From Thermoguttaceae bacterium (GTDB lineage: Bacteria; Planctomycetota; Planctomycetia; Pirellulales; Thermoguttaceae): a stretch of DNA of 64,000 nucleotides. The notes beneath the pieces were generated by a model that searched no databases, had not been told where the DNA came from, and saw only the letters and a list, made by a program, of their open reading frames with translations. The stretch spans positions 38,448-102,447 of the forward strand of contig JAFRXD010000082.1 of NCBI GenBank assembly GCA_017441605.1, in the 5' to 3' direction. A program made the translations under genes and the position numbers. Shown here piece by piece: positions 42,128 through 50,700 of the stretch (position 1 is the first letter of the stretch; each line of letters opens with the position of its first letter).

Positions 42128-42610
42128 TTAGCTCCACCACCAGTCGCTCAGGGAGTTCCACGAGTCTCTGAAGGGGAGTTCGGCGGACGCGACGACGAAA
42201 AGGGGGGCGAAATGTAGGAGTCCGAGGCGAGCGGGAAGCTCCGTTCCGAATATAAGGAACGCGCCGATTCCCGCCCATAGGACGAAGGCGACGACGACCG
42301 AATTGTAGGCGGCGATATGGAAACCTCGGGCGTAAAGGGTCCACCAGACCGCGGCGCAAACGAAGTATTGAACGAGAACAAGGGTTCCCGCAATCGGGAT
42401 TTCCCCGAGGAACTCGCTCGCGAAGACGCAAGTTACGGCTCCGAGGACGACGTCCATGATCGTCGCCTTAATCAATTGGGATCGGAATCCGACGCGCTCT
42501 TTGGAATCGAGGTCGTCCTTTTTCCGAACGGCGCGGACGGGGAGCCGCCCGCATTTGGCGCAGGGCTCGTCCTCGCTCGCGAACGGGTATCCGCAGTCGG
42601 GGCAAATCAT
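42128..42610 (-). CDS. Zinc-ribbon protein with four membrane segments
   Basis: A 160-aa protein. The frame runs on to 43030, but ATG at 42610 opens MICPDCGYPFASEDEPCAKCG, the same ribbon type as its neighbours, and overlaps the stop of 42607-43077 as ATGA, a sign of translational coupling. About four hydrophobic segments follow (IMDVVLGAVTCVFASEFL, AGTLVLVQYFVCAAVWWTLY, AAYNSVVVAFVLWAGIGAFLIF and a last weaker one); the end reads SLSDWWWS. It lacks the CD225 motif and looks like an RDD- or DUF-type membrane protein joined to a ribbon. Role unknown. Confidence 0.65.
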   Translation of the reverse strand: MICPDCGYPFASEDEPCAKCGRLPVRAVRKKDDLDSKERVGFRSQLIKATIMDVVLGAVTCVFASEFLGEIPIAGTLVLVQYFVCAAVWWTLYARGFHIAAYNSVVVAFVLWAGIGAFLIFGTELPARLGLLHFAPLFVVASAELPFRDSWNSLSDWWWS

Positions 42611-43077
42611 TTGACGGTTCCCGGTCCGGCGGTCATCGCCCGTTGAAGGGCGTCGAGAAACGCGGGGTCGTGTCCGGTTTTCCATAGGGCATAGATCGAG
42701 TAGATCGAGCCGAGGAGGAGCCCGGACCAGAAGAGGAGTTGGGCGATTCGGCTTCGGAACCAAGCGGCTTCGAGGTACCCCGCGCGCTGGAGACGGAGCG
42801 TTTGGATCGAGTGGAACGTTCCGACGACCCCGAACGGGAGGCAGCAGCAGAAGAGGAGAAATAGGTTCGGTCCGAGGTACGACTCGATTCGCGTTCCCGG
42901 TTCCGGCTCGGGGGCGTATTCGTAGTCGTAATTGTAGGGATAAGGGTAGTTGTAGAAGGAATAGGCGTCGCGATATTCCTTTGGGGTCGGGTCGAATTCC
43001 TCTTCGACTCGGGCTCCGCATTTCGCGCAAAATCGCGCGTTTTCAAGTAGTTTGGTTCCGCAATGTTGGCAGTACAA
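42607..43077 (-). CDS. Zinc-ribbon dispanin (CD225)-like protein, TTG start
   Basis: A 156-aa protein. No ATG fits; TTG at 43077 lies seven bases after AAGGA and gives (M)YCQHCGTKLLENARFCAKCG, aligned with the other ribbons that open at residue 2-3. A Tyr/Pro-rich linker (YNYPYPYNYDYEYAPEP) follows, then YLGPNLFLLFCCCLPFGVVGTFHS, QTLRLQRAGYLEAAWFRSR and a second membrane segment. CCLPFGV is the CD225 mark. Its stop overlaps the next start (42607-42610). It opens the cluster. Confidence 0.72.
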   Translation of the reverse strand: MYCQHCGTKLLENARFCAKCGARVEEEFDPTPKEYRDAYSFYNYPYPYNYDYEYAPEPEPGTRIESYLGPNLFLLFCCCLPFGVVGTFHSIQTLRLQRAGYLEAAWFRSRIAQLLFWSGLLLGSIYSIYALWKTGHDPAFLDALQRAMTAGPGTVK

Positions 43078-43155
43078 CGTTGTTTTCCTTATTGGAACGA
43101 CTTTCAAGGAGACGAACGAAAAAGCCCGTTCGGCGCGTTTCGTTCGATCCGCGTA

Positions 43156-43449
43156 TTACGCGAGCGCCGCGAATTTCCGCTTGAACTGCGAAACGGTCAG
43201 GTTCGCTTCTTCCGCCGCGTCCTTGATAGTCAATTTTATATTTTTGACAAGATTAATCAACGTTCTGATCGTTCCCTTTTCAACTCCGTTTTCAACGCCA
43301 TTTTCAAATCCCCTTTGGAAGTTGGCGCTCGCCTCTTCTTCGGCGAGTATCCCGCACAAAGTAACCATATCGCCCTCCATATTCGTATTGCGTCCGCAAA
43401 GCGATTTAAAATACGCCTCTTTCGAGAACGTTTGTCCTCGATTCGCCAA
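43156..43449 (-). pseudogene. C-terminal fragment of a frame-broken Rpn-family gene
   Basis: 97 codons from a TTG in the frame after 43406-44311, overlapping it by 44 bases. The product has GFENGVENGVEKGTIRTL (a degenerate linker helix) and LTIKDAAEEANLTVSQFKRKF, the same helix-turn-helix-like tail as at the end of 23775-25028. It looks like the missing end of the neighbouring Rpn gene, separated by one frame change near 43406-43449. It could also be made as a separate small protein, as reported for internal starts in some rpn genes. Confidence 0.6.
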
Positions 43450-44311
43450 AGAGCCCCAGAAGAATATTGAGAAAATTACGGAAATGACGCCGCGCGCGAT
43501 AGTCGTAATCGGCGTCTTTGATTTCTCGGAATATGTCGACCAGCGAGGCGAAAGCGCTCGTCAGGATATTCCGACCCGCGCAAGCCAGCGCGGAAAACCC
43601 CGCGCGAAGCAACGGCGTTCCCTTTATTTTTTTATCGAGGTACAGGCGAGTTACGTTCGCGCGGGGGATTTTAATTTTGAACGCGAATTTCGCGAACGGT
43701 TCCGGCAGCGGAAACGCTTTCGACCACTCGGGCGCCTTGTAATTCGGATCCGGACCCGTATAGAAAACGACGACGAGCGATTGGGGACGCGAGCGAGGCT
43801 CGCCGTTTTTCGCCTTGGCGTTTCGCATTTGCTCGGTCGTCGTTAGGACGACGTACTCCACGACGTTGGCGATCGTCTCGACGTCGGCTTGCCCGCCGCT
43901 TTGGGCTTTATGCTCGACGACGATCAAAATCTTCATATCGGGGCGCTCGCCTTTTTTGAAGGGAACCGAGACGATCATGTCCGCGACCTTTTTTCTCAAA
44001 GAACGGTTGGCGCGAACGGTCGGCTCAAATTGCGCTCGGTCGAAATCGAGATATTCCGCCCATTCCGAAAGATAGGTCTTCAGCGCCTCGATCATTAGGG
44101 AGAGATCGGAAAGCAGCGCCAAGAAATACAAATCGTAGATCGATTCGATAAATTTTGGTTTCTTTTCCGACGCGGCGCGGAATAGGGATCGAATCTCGCT
44201 CGACTCCTCGTCCGTTAAGACGCGGTTCGGATCCCGGAAGAGTTCGGTCAACTCGGCGACGACGTCGCTCCGCTTCTTTGCGGGGGACTTGGTTTTTCGT
44301 TGATTTGGCAT
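43406..44311 (-). CDS. Rpn-family nuclease, N-terminal part (frame ends early)
   Basis: A 301-aa frame: basic start MPNQRKTKSPAKKRSDVVAE, a helical region with IYDLYFLALLSDLSLMIEAL, then the nuclease core VADMIVSVPFKKGERPDMKILIVVEHKAQSGG, where Asp and ExK are the PD-(D/E)XK residues of Rpn/YhgA-like proteins, and VVVFYTGPDPNYKAPEW. The frame stops at FLNILLGLFGESRT, where homologues continue into the tail found in 43156-43449. So it is probably one gene with a single-base change. ATG at 44311 after AGGAGA. A different subgroup from the Rpn gene at 23775. Confidence 0.7.
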   Translation of the reverse strand: MPNQRKTKSPAKKRSDVVAELTELFRDPNRVLTDEESSEIRSLFRAASEKKPKFIESIYDLYFLALLSDLSLMIEALKTYLSEWAEYLDFDRAQFEPTVRANRSLRKKVADMIVSVPFKKGERPDMKILIVVEHKAQSGGQADVETIANVVEYVVLTTTEQMRNAKAKNGEPRSRPQSLVVVFYTGPDPNYKAPEWSKAFPLPEPFAKFAFKIKIPRANVTRLYLDKKIKGTPLLRAGFSALACAGRNILTSAFASLVDIFREIKDADYDYRARRHFRNFLNILLGLFGESRTNVLERGVF

Positions 44312-44322
44312 ACCGACTTCTC

Positions 44323-44844
44323 CTAGGCTTCTCGAGGTCGCCCTTTTCGGACGACCTTTTTATTGTATCCAAAGTCGCGTTCGACGTCAACCGTTCGTGG
44401 TTGCGCGCCAAATAACGACGTCGGCGCTCTGGGTTGGGAGATCGGAATCGTCCGTGTTTTTGGAGCGCTCGCGTCGTCTTGTAATTTTGCGGACGCGTCT
44501 GCCAAATTAGATTTGCCGTTTGAGGTCGCGGGTAAAGTTAATTTGTCGAGAAACGACCATTCTTCGTAAAAGACGCGCATATTGCGCAAATTTCGCGGCG
44601 AGAATCCTCGAAGTCCCGGCAATTCTCGATCCAAGCGCTCGCTAATCGCGTTGATCGCGCCGGTTCCCCACGTTCCCGTTCGCGAGTTGATCGACAGGTA
44701 TTTTCCGACTCCGAAATAGAGCGCGAGGAGTCTCTTGTTCGTCGCGCGGACGGCGTCGGCTTGGCTTTGGAGGATCGCGGTTTTAATCGTTTTTACCGCG
44801 TTGTCGCATTGACTCAATTCGTTCGTAACAAAACTCCGCAACAC
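44323..44844 (-). CDS. DUF1016 (YhcG-type) N-terminal domain, truncated
   Basis: A 173-aa frame from GTG at 44844. Residues ~15-95 match the DUF1016 N-domain: IKTAILQSQADAVRATNKRLLALYFGVGKYLS and LDRELPGLRGFSPRNLRNMRVFYEEW. Complete YhcG-like proteins are about 330-380 aa with a C-terminal PD-(D/E)XK nuclease, absent here; residues 95-173 are low-complexity and end in KKVVRKGRPREA. It is thus a truncated relative, possibly a pseudogene. It lies between DUF2752 and the broken Rpn gene, in a stretch of decayed mobile-type nucleases. Confidence 0.55.
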   Translation of the reverse strand: MLRSFVTNELSQCDNAVKTIKTAILQSQADAVRATNKRLLALYFGVGKYLSINSRTGTWGTGAINAISERLDRELPGLRGFSPRNLRNMRVFYEEWSFLDKLTLPATSNGKSNLADASAKLQDDASAPKTRTIPISQPRAPTSLFGAQPRTVDVERDFGYNKKVVRKGRPREA

Positions 44845-44859
44845 GGGGATTCGGCGCGT

Positions 44860-45279
44860 TCAAAACGTCCCGGGGGGTCTCAGGAAATCGAGCGCGGACC
44901 AAGGGACGTTGCGCAGAACCATGAGGGCGACGAAGAGGACGACCGCGACGAGCCCTATCCAGTATCTCGAGGGGCGGTATTTGTAATTCCCGGTCCATTG
45001 GTCGATTAGGTAAAGGGCGTAGAGGTACAGTATAACGAAAAGGAAGGGCAGAGTAATCGGGTTGTAGCGAAAGGCGTCGAGAAATTCGCCTTGGAGCGCT
45101 TTGCGAATCGCGCGGGTGGAGCCGCAGCCGGGGCAGTACAGCCCGGTGAGATCGCGGAAGGGGCAGCCGGGGAGCTTTAGCCCGGGGGGCTTGTATTTGA
45201 GAAAGAGGGCGAGCGCGACGACGACTAAAATAGTCGTCGTCAGCGAAAGCCAGAATTTTCGACGGCGCGGCGTTTGCAT
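44860..45279 (-). CDS. DUF2752 membrane protein
   Basis: A 139-aa protein with three hydrophobic segments. The DUF2752 signature CPFRDLTGLYCPGCGSTRAIRKAL is at ~38-60: CPGCG-TRA, with the three cysteines conserved in the family. Segments FLFVILYLYALYLI and GLVAVVLFVALMVL follow, and the protein ends WSALDFLRPPGTF. Function of the family is unknown; it is usual in planctomycetes and Bacteroidetes and often found near zinc-ribbon/CD225 genes, as here. ATG at 45279. Confidence 0.8.
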   Translation of the reverse strand: MQTPRRRKFWLSLTTTILVVVALALFLKYKPPGLKLPGCPFRDLTGLYCPGCGSTRAIRKALQGEFLDAFRYNPITLPFLFVILYLYALYLIDQWTGNYKYRPSRYWIGLVAVVLFVALMVLRNVPWSALDFLRPPGTF

Positions 45280-45331
45280 CGACTCGGGATCTTCCGTAGC
45301 GCGATTGTCGTCGCGCCGCCTTTTTTCAAAT

Positions 45332-46273
45332 TCAGACGAGTTTCTTCATGTTGGCGACGTTGGTCTTGACCGCCTCGCAGGACTTGGCGAAGAGGGCTTT
45401 CTCTTCGAGAGTCATTTGGACGGTAACGATCTTCTTGACGCCGCCGTCGCCCAAGACGACCGGGACGCCGACGTAGTAACCGCCGACTTCGTACTCTTTA
45501 TCGCAGTAGGCGACGCAGGCGAGGACGCGGTTTTCGTCGCGAACGATCGCTTGGACCATCTTGGCGGTGGAGGCGGCGGGGGCGTAGTAGGCGGAGCCGG
45601 TTCCGAGCAGATTGACGATTTCGCCGCCGCCGACGCGAGCGCGCTGGACGATTTCGGCGAGCCGATCGGCGGGAATGAGCTGGGTCACGGGGACGCCGCC
45701 GACGGAGGAGCAGCTGGCGAGCGGGACCATGGAGTCGCCGTGCCCGCCGAGGAGCATGGCGTGAACGTCTTCGACGCTAACGTTGAGCTCCATCGCGATG
45801 AAGGAGCAGAAGCGCGCGGCGTCGAGAACGCCCGCTTGCCCGATCACGCGCTCCTTCGGGAAGCCGGTAACGTCGAGCATGCGCTGAACCATCGTGTCGA
45901 CGGGGTTGGAAACGACGATGACGACGGCGTTGGGGCTGGTCGCCTTGATTTGCTCGCCAACGGATCCGACGATCTTGGCGTTGGTGGCGAGCAGGTCGTC
46001 GCGGCTCATGCCGGGCTTTCGGGGAATTCCGGCGGTAACGACGACGACGTCGCTATTGACCGTGTCGGCGTAGTCGGTGGTTCCGACGACGTTGGCGGTG
46101 AACCCGAGCACCGGGGAAGCCTCGAACATGTCGAGCGCCTTGCCTTTCGGCATGTCTTTGGTCACGGGGATATCGAGCAGAACGACGTCGCCCAAGCCCG
46201 CCATCGCGCAGTACTGCGCGCAAGTCGCTCCAACGTTTCCGGCGCCGATAACGGTGATCTTCGCGCGTTTCAT
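45332..46273 (-). CDS. mdh: Malate dehydrogenase (LDH-like type)
   Basis: A 313-aa NAD-dependent enzyme converting malate to oxaloacetate (citric acid cycle, cytoplasm). NAD motif ITVIGAGNVGATCAQY at residue 6; GIPRKPGMSRDDLLATNAKI near 80, where the Arg-Lys after GIP and the Arg before DDL mark malate rather than lactate specificity; NPVDTM near 122; LDAARFCSFIA with the Arg and Asp of the active site, and LGGHGDSMVPL with the catalytic His near 176. Full length for the group. Promoter at 46357-46385. Confidence 0.93.
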   Translation of the reverse strand: MKRAKITVIGAGNVGATCAQYCAMAGLGDVVLLDIPVTKDMPKGKALDMFEASPVLGFTANVVGTTDYADTVNSDVVVVTAGIPRKPGMSRDDLLATNAKIVGSVGEQIKATSPNAVVIVVSNPVDTMVQRMLDVTGFPKERVIGQAGVLDAARFCSFIAMELNVSVEDVHAMLLGGHGDSMVPLASCSSVGGVPVTQLIPADRLAEIVQRARVGGGEIVNLLGTGSAYYAPAASTAKMVQAIVRDENRVLACVAYCDKEYEVGGYYVGVPVVLGDGGVKKIVTVQMTLEEKALFAKSCEAVKTNVANMKKLV

Positions 46274-46356
46274 GTGGTATTAACCCTCCGTCTAAAACTT
46301 TTTATTGCTATCGGCGCGCGCGGCTTTCGCTCGCGCCGCCCGCGCCACTTTTCTTC

Positions 46357-46385
46357 ATTTTACTACAATTCTCGAGTTTCGACAA
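46357..46385 (-). promoter_or_regulatory. Promoter of mdh
   Basis: Minus strand TTGTCG (46385-46380), 17 bases, TAAAAT (46362-46357), about 85 bases before the ATG. Confidence 0.6.
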
Positions 46386-46419
46386 TACCGTCCCTTTTTT
46401 TTCCCGCCCGCCAAGGGCG

Positions 46420-46508
46420 CCCGCCGAGGGCGGGTTTTGTTTTGCCGCTGCAACCTAGGTAAACTACCCGCTCCCGTTGGTCGCTAGTTCCCGCTTGGTC
46501 TTAACTTC
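46420..46508 (+). repeat. Dispersed structured repeat, copy B
   Basis: CCCGCC-GAG-GGCGGG hairpin (46420-46434), then TTTTGTTTTG, CCGCTGCAACCTA, GGTA-AAC-TACC hairpin, CCGTTGG with GTT loop and CGCTAGT, ending TTGGTCTTAACTTCC. Copies C and F follow the same order. Confidence 0.8.
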
Positions 46509-46597
46509 CTTTTTTGGCTCTGGGCGCCGCAACTTACAACGCGGCTGCTAGGGGGCGGCCCTGGCGTCGGCTTGTTTTCTTCTAATGTCTTCTCGCG

Positions 46598-46688
46598 GGC
46601 GCCGAGGGCGCCTTTTGTTTTGCCACTGCAACTTGGGTAAACTACCCGCCCGCGTTGCGGGCTAGTCTCGCTCGGTCTTAACTTCCCT
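46598..46688 (+). repeat. Dispersed structured repeat, copy C
   Basis: GGCGCC-GAG-GGCGCC hairpin (46598-46612), TTTTGTTTTG, GGGTA-AAC-TACCC hairpin, then GCCCGC-GTT-GCGGGC (perfect 6-bp stem) and CTAGTCTCGCTCGGTCTTAAC. The stem bases differ from copy B yet still pair. The sequence between B and C (46509-46597) holds no gene. Confidence 0.85.
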
Positions 46689-46718
46689 TCTTGGATCCGC
46701 GGTCGCATTGTCTCCGGA

Positions 46719-47429
46719 CTATGGATCGCCTCTGGCGCTCGCTCGCTTTTTCCGGACGTCTTCGCGCGCTTCTTTAACGAGGCTCATTACCTCGATTAAT
46801 TGATCGCTAGTGCATTTCTCCACCGCCGCGCCCAACGCCAGATCGATCTCCGGGTCCATAATCGGATCCAAAACCCGATCCGTAGTCGTGTCCGTAGCCG
46901 GACAGGGCGCCGAGGGCGCATTTGTTCGCGGCGCCGAGGGCGCATTTGTTCGCGCTACCGCGCGGAGGGGTAAACTACCCGCGTCCCCGTTGGGGACGCT
47001 ACTTTTCTCGAACGACTCTAGAGGACTTCCGGTAGGCGACGCTTGAGGACGTTCGGTAGGCGAGGCTTGGGTTTGTTCGGTAGGCGAGGCTTGGGTTTGT
47101 TCGGTAGGCGAGGCTTGGGTTTGTTCGGTAGGCGGGGTCGGGGGTTTGGGTTGGTCGGGTTCCTCTCGGTGGCGGAAGAACTCGGCGTCTTCGGTAAATT
47201 CGAAGAGGTCGAAGTCCTTGACGACGCTTTCCAGGGTTTTTTCCGAGGTTCTTAGAGACCACGCTAGAGATTGCGGGTCGTAGCGGAGGTACTCGGAGCC
47301 GAGATCTGCCAGCCGCTCTAGAAGTAGGCAGTAGATTCCGTAGCCTCGCGCGCCCAGCTTCGCGCGGAGTTTCGTCGTTCGCAAGTCTCGGATAGGATAG
47401 ATCGGTTCGGGGCGGGTTTGATTCGTCAT
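46719..47429 (-). CDS. Winged-helix-like protein with repeat-derived middle
   Basis: A 236-aa protein. The frame runs to 47669, but ATG at 47429 opens MTNQTRPEPIYPIRDLR, and the homology-like part begins there: RTTKLRAKLGARGYGIYCLLLERLADLGSEYLRYDPQSLAW resembles Lin1244/Lin1753-type (DUF4373) winged-helix domains of phage replication organisers. Residues ~95-135 are TEQTQASP units from a 24-bp tandem repeat. Residues ~135-180 (SVPNGDAGSLPLRAVARTNAPSAP) are translated from the antisense strand of dispersed repeat D. A Glu/Arg-rich helix ends the protein. No initiator context is strong. Function unknown. Confidence 0.6.
   Translation of the reverse strand: MTNQTRPEPIYPIRDLRTTKLRAKLGARGYGIYCLLLERLADLGSEYLRYDPQSLAWSLRTSEKTLESVVKDFDLFEFTEDAEFFRHREEPDQPKPPTPPTEQTQASPTEQTQASPTEQTQASPTERPQASPTGSPLESFEKSSVPNGDAGSLPLRAVARTNAPSAPRTNAPSAPCPATDTTTDRVLDPIMDPEIDLALGAAVEKCTSDQLIEVMSLVKEAREDVRKKRASARGDP
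46893..47005 (+). repeat. Dispersed structured repeat, copy D (inside a gene)
   Basis: Starts with TCCGTAGCCGGACAGG (shared with copy E), two tandem GCGCC-GAG-GGCGC units, CCGCGCGG, GGGTA-AAC-TACCC and a perfect hairpin GCGTCCCC-GTT-GGGGACGC (46981-46999). Lies in and is translated with the gene at 46719-47429, antisense. Confidence 0.85.
47028..47147 (-). repeat. 24-bp tandem repeat, five units, coding
   Basis: Three identical 24-bp units (47052-47123) flanked by two degenerate ones, encoding TEQTQASP. It stands next to repeat D in the same gene. Confidence 0.8.
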
Positions 47430-47602
47430 TTTTGTCGTCGCGGCTTTGAGTTTGGCGATCGAGGTTCGGCGACTCCTCGTCGCGGGTTTTTTGAGATAAT
47501 AACGACGCCGCGGGAAGGTATTCGCGATTTTTTCCCGAAAACGGTTTTTTTGGACAAATCGTCGTTCAGGGGGCTCTAGGGGGACAAGGTGGGGGCCCGG
47601 TC

Positions 47603-47630
47603 TCGACAAGTTCCGAAAAGTCTCTACAAT
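47603..47630 (+). promoter_or_regulatory. Promoter of the defence operon
   Basis: TCGACA (47603-47608; five of six match TTGACA), 16 bases, TACAAT (47625-47630), about 105 bases ahead of the ATG at 47735. The plus-strand stretch 47431-47602 shows no gene. Confidence 0.5.
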
Positions 47631-47734
47631 AAAACCGGACGGTTCTCGCGTCGTTTTGCGAGTCCCCATTCGGACGCCGCCGGGTTCGCTCGGAGGCGTC
47701 GAACCCGGCGCCCCGCGAACGAGAGCGAACTGAG

Positions 47735-50700
47735 ATGAACGTATTCGAACTGCGCGACAGAGTGATTGACGAGTATGAGTCTTTTGTCAAGGGATTCATC
47801 ACAATCAAAGACGGGCGGATCCGCGAAAAGGTCGAAAAGGAATTTAAGGACGGCTTGCTTTGGCCCGATCCGATCGTACAGTTGAGTCCGGCGTTCGAGA
47901 CAGGGGATCTTATTGAGGATTTGATCAAGGAGAGGGTTCTTCATCCTAAGTGCGCGGAGATATTCGTCGACAAGAACGGGAACCCCCTTCGGCTTTACAA
48001 GCATCAGACGGAAGCGATTCGACGCGCCAGTAAGGGGGAGAACTACGTTCTGACGACGGGGACGGGGAGCGGCAAGAGCTTGACGTACATTATCCCGATC
48101 GTCGATCACGTTCTTCGAGTCGGTTCTGGGGGCGGGGTCAAGGCGATCGTCGTTTATCCGATGAACGCGTTGGCGAACAGCCAGCGCAAAGAGCTAGAAA
48201 AGTTTCTTTCTTCGGGCGAGAATTCTCCGGTAACGTTCAAGCGCTACACGGGGCAGGAGAGCCAGGCGGAAAAGCAAGCGATTCGGGACGACCCACCAGA
48301 CGTTATTCTTACGAACTACGTTATGCTGGAACTTATGCTCACGCGTTGGGAAGAGCGCGGAATCGTCGAGAAAATGGGGAATTTGCGTTTCCTCGTTTTC
48401 GACGAGCTGCACTCGTATCGAGGTCGCCAGGGGGCGGACGTAGCGATGCTGGCGCGTCGAACGCGCGAGGCGAGCGGGAGCGAGTCAATTATCAACGTGG
48501 GGACGTCGGCCACGCTGGCGTCGAGCGACTCGCGCGAAGAACAAGCGCGAGAGGTCGCGCGGGTGGCGTCGCAAATCTTTGGCGCCAACGTCAAACCGGA
48601 GAACGCGATCAGCGAGTCGCTCGAGCGAGCGACGGAAGATCGATGGAATTTCGATTCGGACGAGTTTAAAGAAAAAGCGCTCGACGAACTCCAAAAAATC
48701 GAAGCGGCGGGAGACGCTTTTTTTGAAGAAAAAGACACTTTCGCGAAGATCTTGAAAGTTAAGGACAATTACGTCGCGTTGACGCAAAGCGCGCTGGCGG
48801 CCTGGATTGAGAAAACGTTTGGCGTTCGAGCCGAACCGGGCACGGGAGTTCTTGTCCGTCAGACGCCTAGGTCGCTGACAGGGGCCGACGGAGCGGGGAA
48901 GGAACTTGCGGACTTGCTGGGAATCGATCCCCGAGAATCCGACAGAGTCGAGAGATGCGAGAACGTTTTACGATCGCTCTTTATGCTCGGTTACAAAACG
49001 TTGAATCTTTCCGGACGACCTTTTTTCGCGTTCCGATTGCACCAGTTTATAAGCGAAGGAGATAGCGTTTACGCAACGCTCGAATCAAACGACGCTCGCG
49101 AATTCTACACGCGAAAGCAAGTTTACGCTCCGGACGGTTCACAAGACCGTAAGCTTTACCCGCTCTTGTTTTGTCGCTGTTGCGGTCAGGAGTTTTACTG
49201 CGTTTCAAAAGTTAAAGACAGAGACGACGGTTATCGATTCGATCCGCGCGATCCAAGGGACGCGTCCGCGCTTTACGAACATGAAGCGGGCAATAATGAC
49301 GACATTGGATATTTGTACTCGAATCAAGAAAAACCGGTTCCTTTTGACGATCCCGAGAAATATCGCCAGTTTCTTCCCGACCACTGGTTCGATCCAAACG
49401 GCAAGATCAAATCGGATCGACGAGCGGACGAACCGAAGCCGTATCGCGTTTCCAAGGACGGTAAGATTGTTTCGCCTAACGAAGTCGGTATCAACGTCGC
49501 TTTTTTGCGGACGCCTTTTCGGTTTTGTCCGAATTGCGAAGCCTCTTACGACCCTTCAAACGCAAGGAAACGTCTAAAGGAATTTGGTCGGTTGGGCGGA
49601 CTGGCGACGGGGGGACGCAGTAGCGCGACGACAATCCTAGCGCTTTCCGTTGTTCGTCACATTAAAGAGCTAGATCTGGGCGATTTGTCCGCTAAGGATC
49701 AAAAGTTCGCGCGCAAGTTACTAAGTTTTTCTGACAATCGTCAAGACGCGTCTTTGCAAGCCGGACATCTGAACGATTTCGTGGAAGTGTGCGCGCTCCG
49801 CGGGGCGCTTTATCGAGCTCTTTTGAAAGCGGGAGACGAAGGACTTGTTTTCGACGACTTATTGGATCGGGTTATCGAAGAGACGGGGCTCAAGTTTGAA
49901 CAGTACGCGCTAAACGAGGACATATCAACAGGTTCGGCTTACAACGAGGTTAACGCGACGTTTCGAGACACGATCGGGCACAAGCTCTTTTGCGATTTAA
50001 AACGCGGTTGGCGCGTTCTTATTCCCAATTTGGAGCAATTGGGACTTTTAAAGATCGAGTATCGCGATTTGGAAGAAATTGTCGCCGACGATGAAATATG
50101 GTCCCGCAGAAGTTCCGCGCTCTCATTGGCTCCTTTACCACTTCGACGGGAAATTATGACCATTTTCCTCGATTGGGCGCGCCGCGAACTCGCGATCGAC
50201 TACGTCAATTTATCCTCGAAGCATTATAAAAAGCTATTGGACAAAGCTAGACGCGATCTCAAATCGCGCTACGGTTTTGACGATTCGGTTACCATTAACC
50301 AACTTTGGCATTCAGTTTTTGTCGCCCCGCTAGCCCAAAAGGACGTTCCCTCGCGCGTCGACGCTTCAAGCGTTACGCCGCGTTCGGGTTTTGGAAGGTA
50401 TCTCAAACGCATCTTCGCCCAAAATGGCGATTTTATTAACGCCGACGATATTAAACTGGTAATCCAAGACCTGCTCGAGACGTTAACTAAGCGCGGGATT
50501 CTCGTAGAATACGATTTAAACGCCTTGTCTTCGAAACGTCAAGTCGACGGCGAATCGCAAGTCGCTAAGGGGTATCTAATCAAGAACAGTAGTATTATTT
50601 GGAAACTTGGCGACGGTAAATTAGATCATTACGATCCAATCCGCCAACCTAACAAACCAATTGGAGGGGAACAAACTAATCGGTTCTTCAAAGACTTTTA

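Noticed and set aside
47430..47669. N-terminal extension of the winged-helix-like gene
   Set aside because: The extra 80 codons are Arg/Pro-rich shadow sequence that overlaps the promoter of the defence operon.
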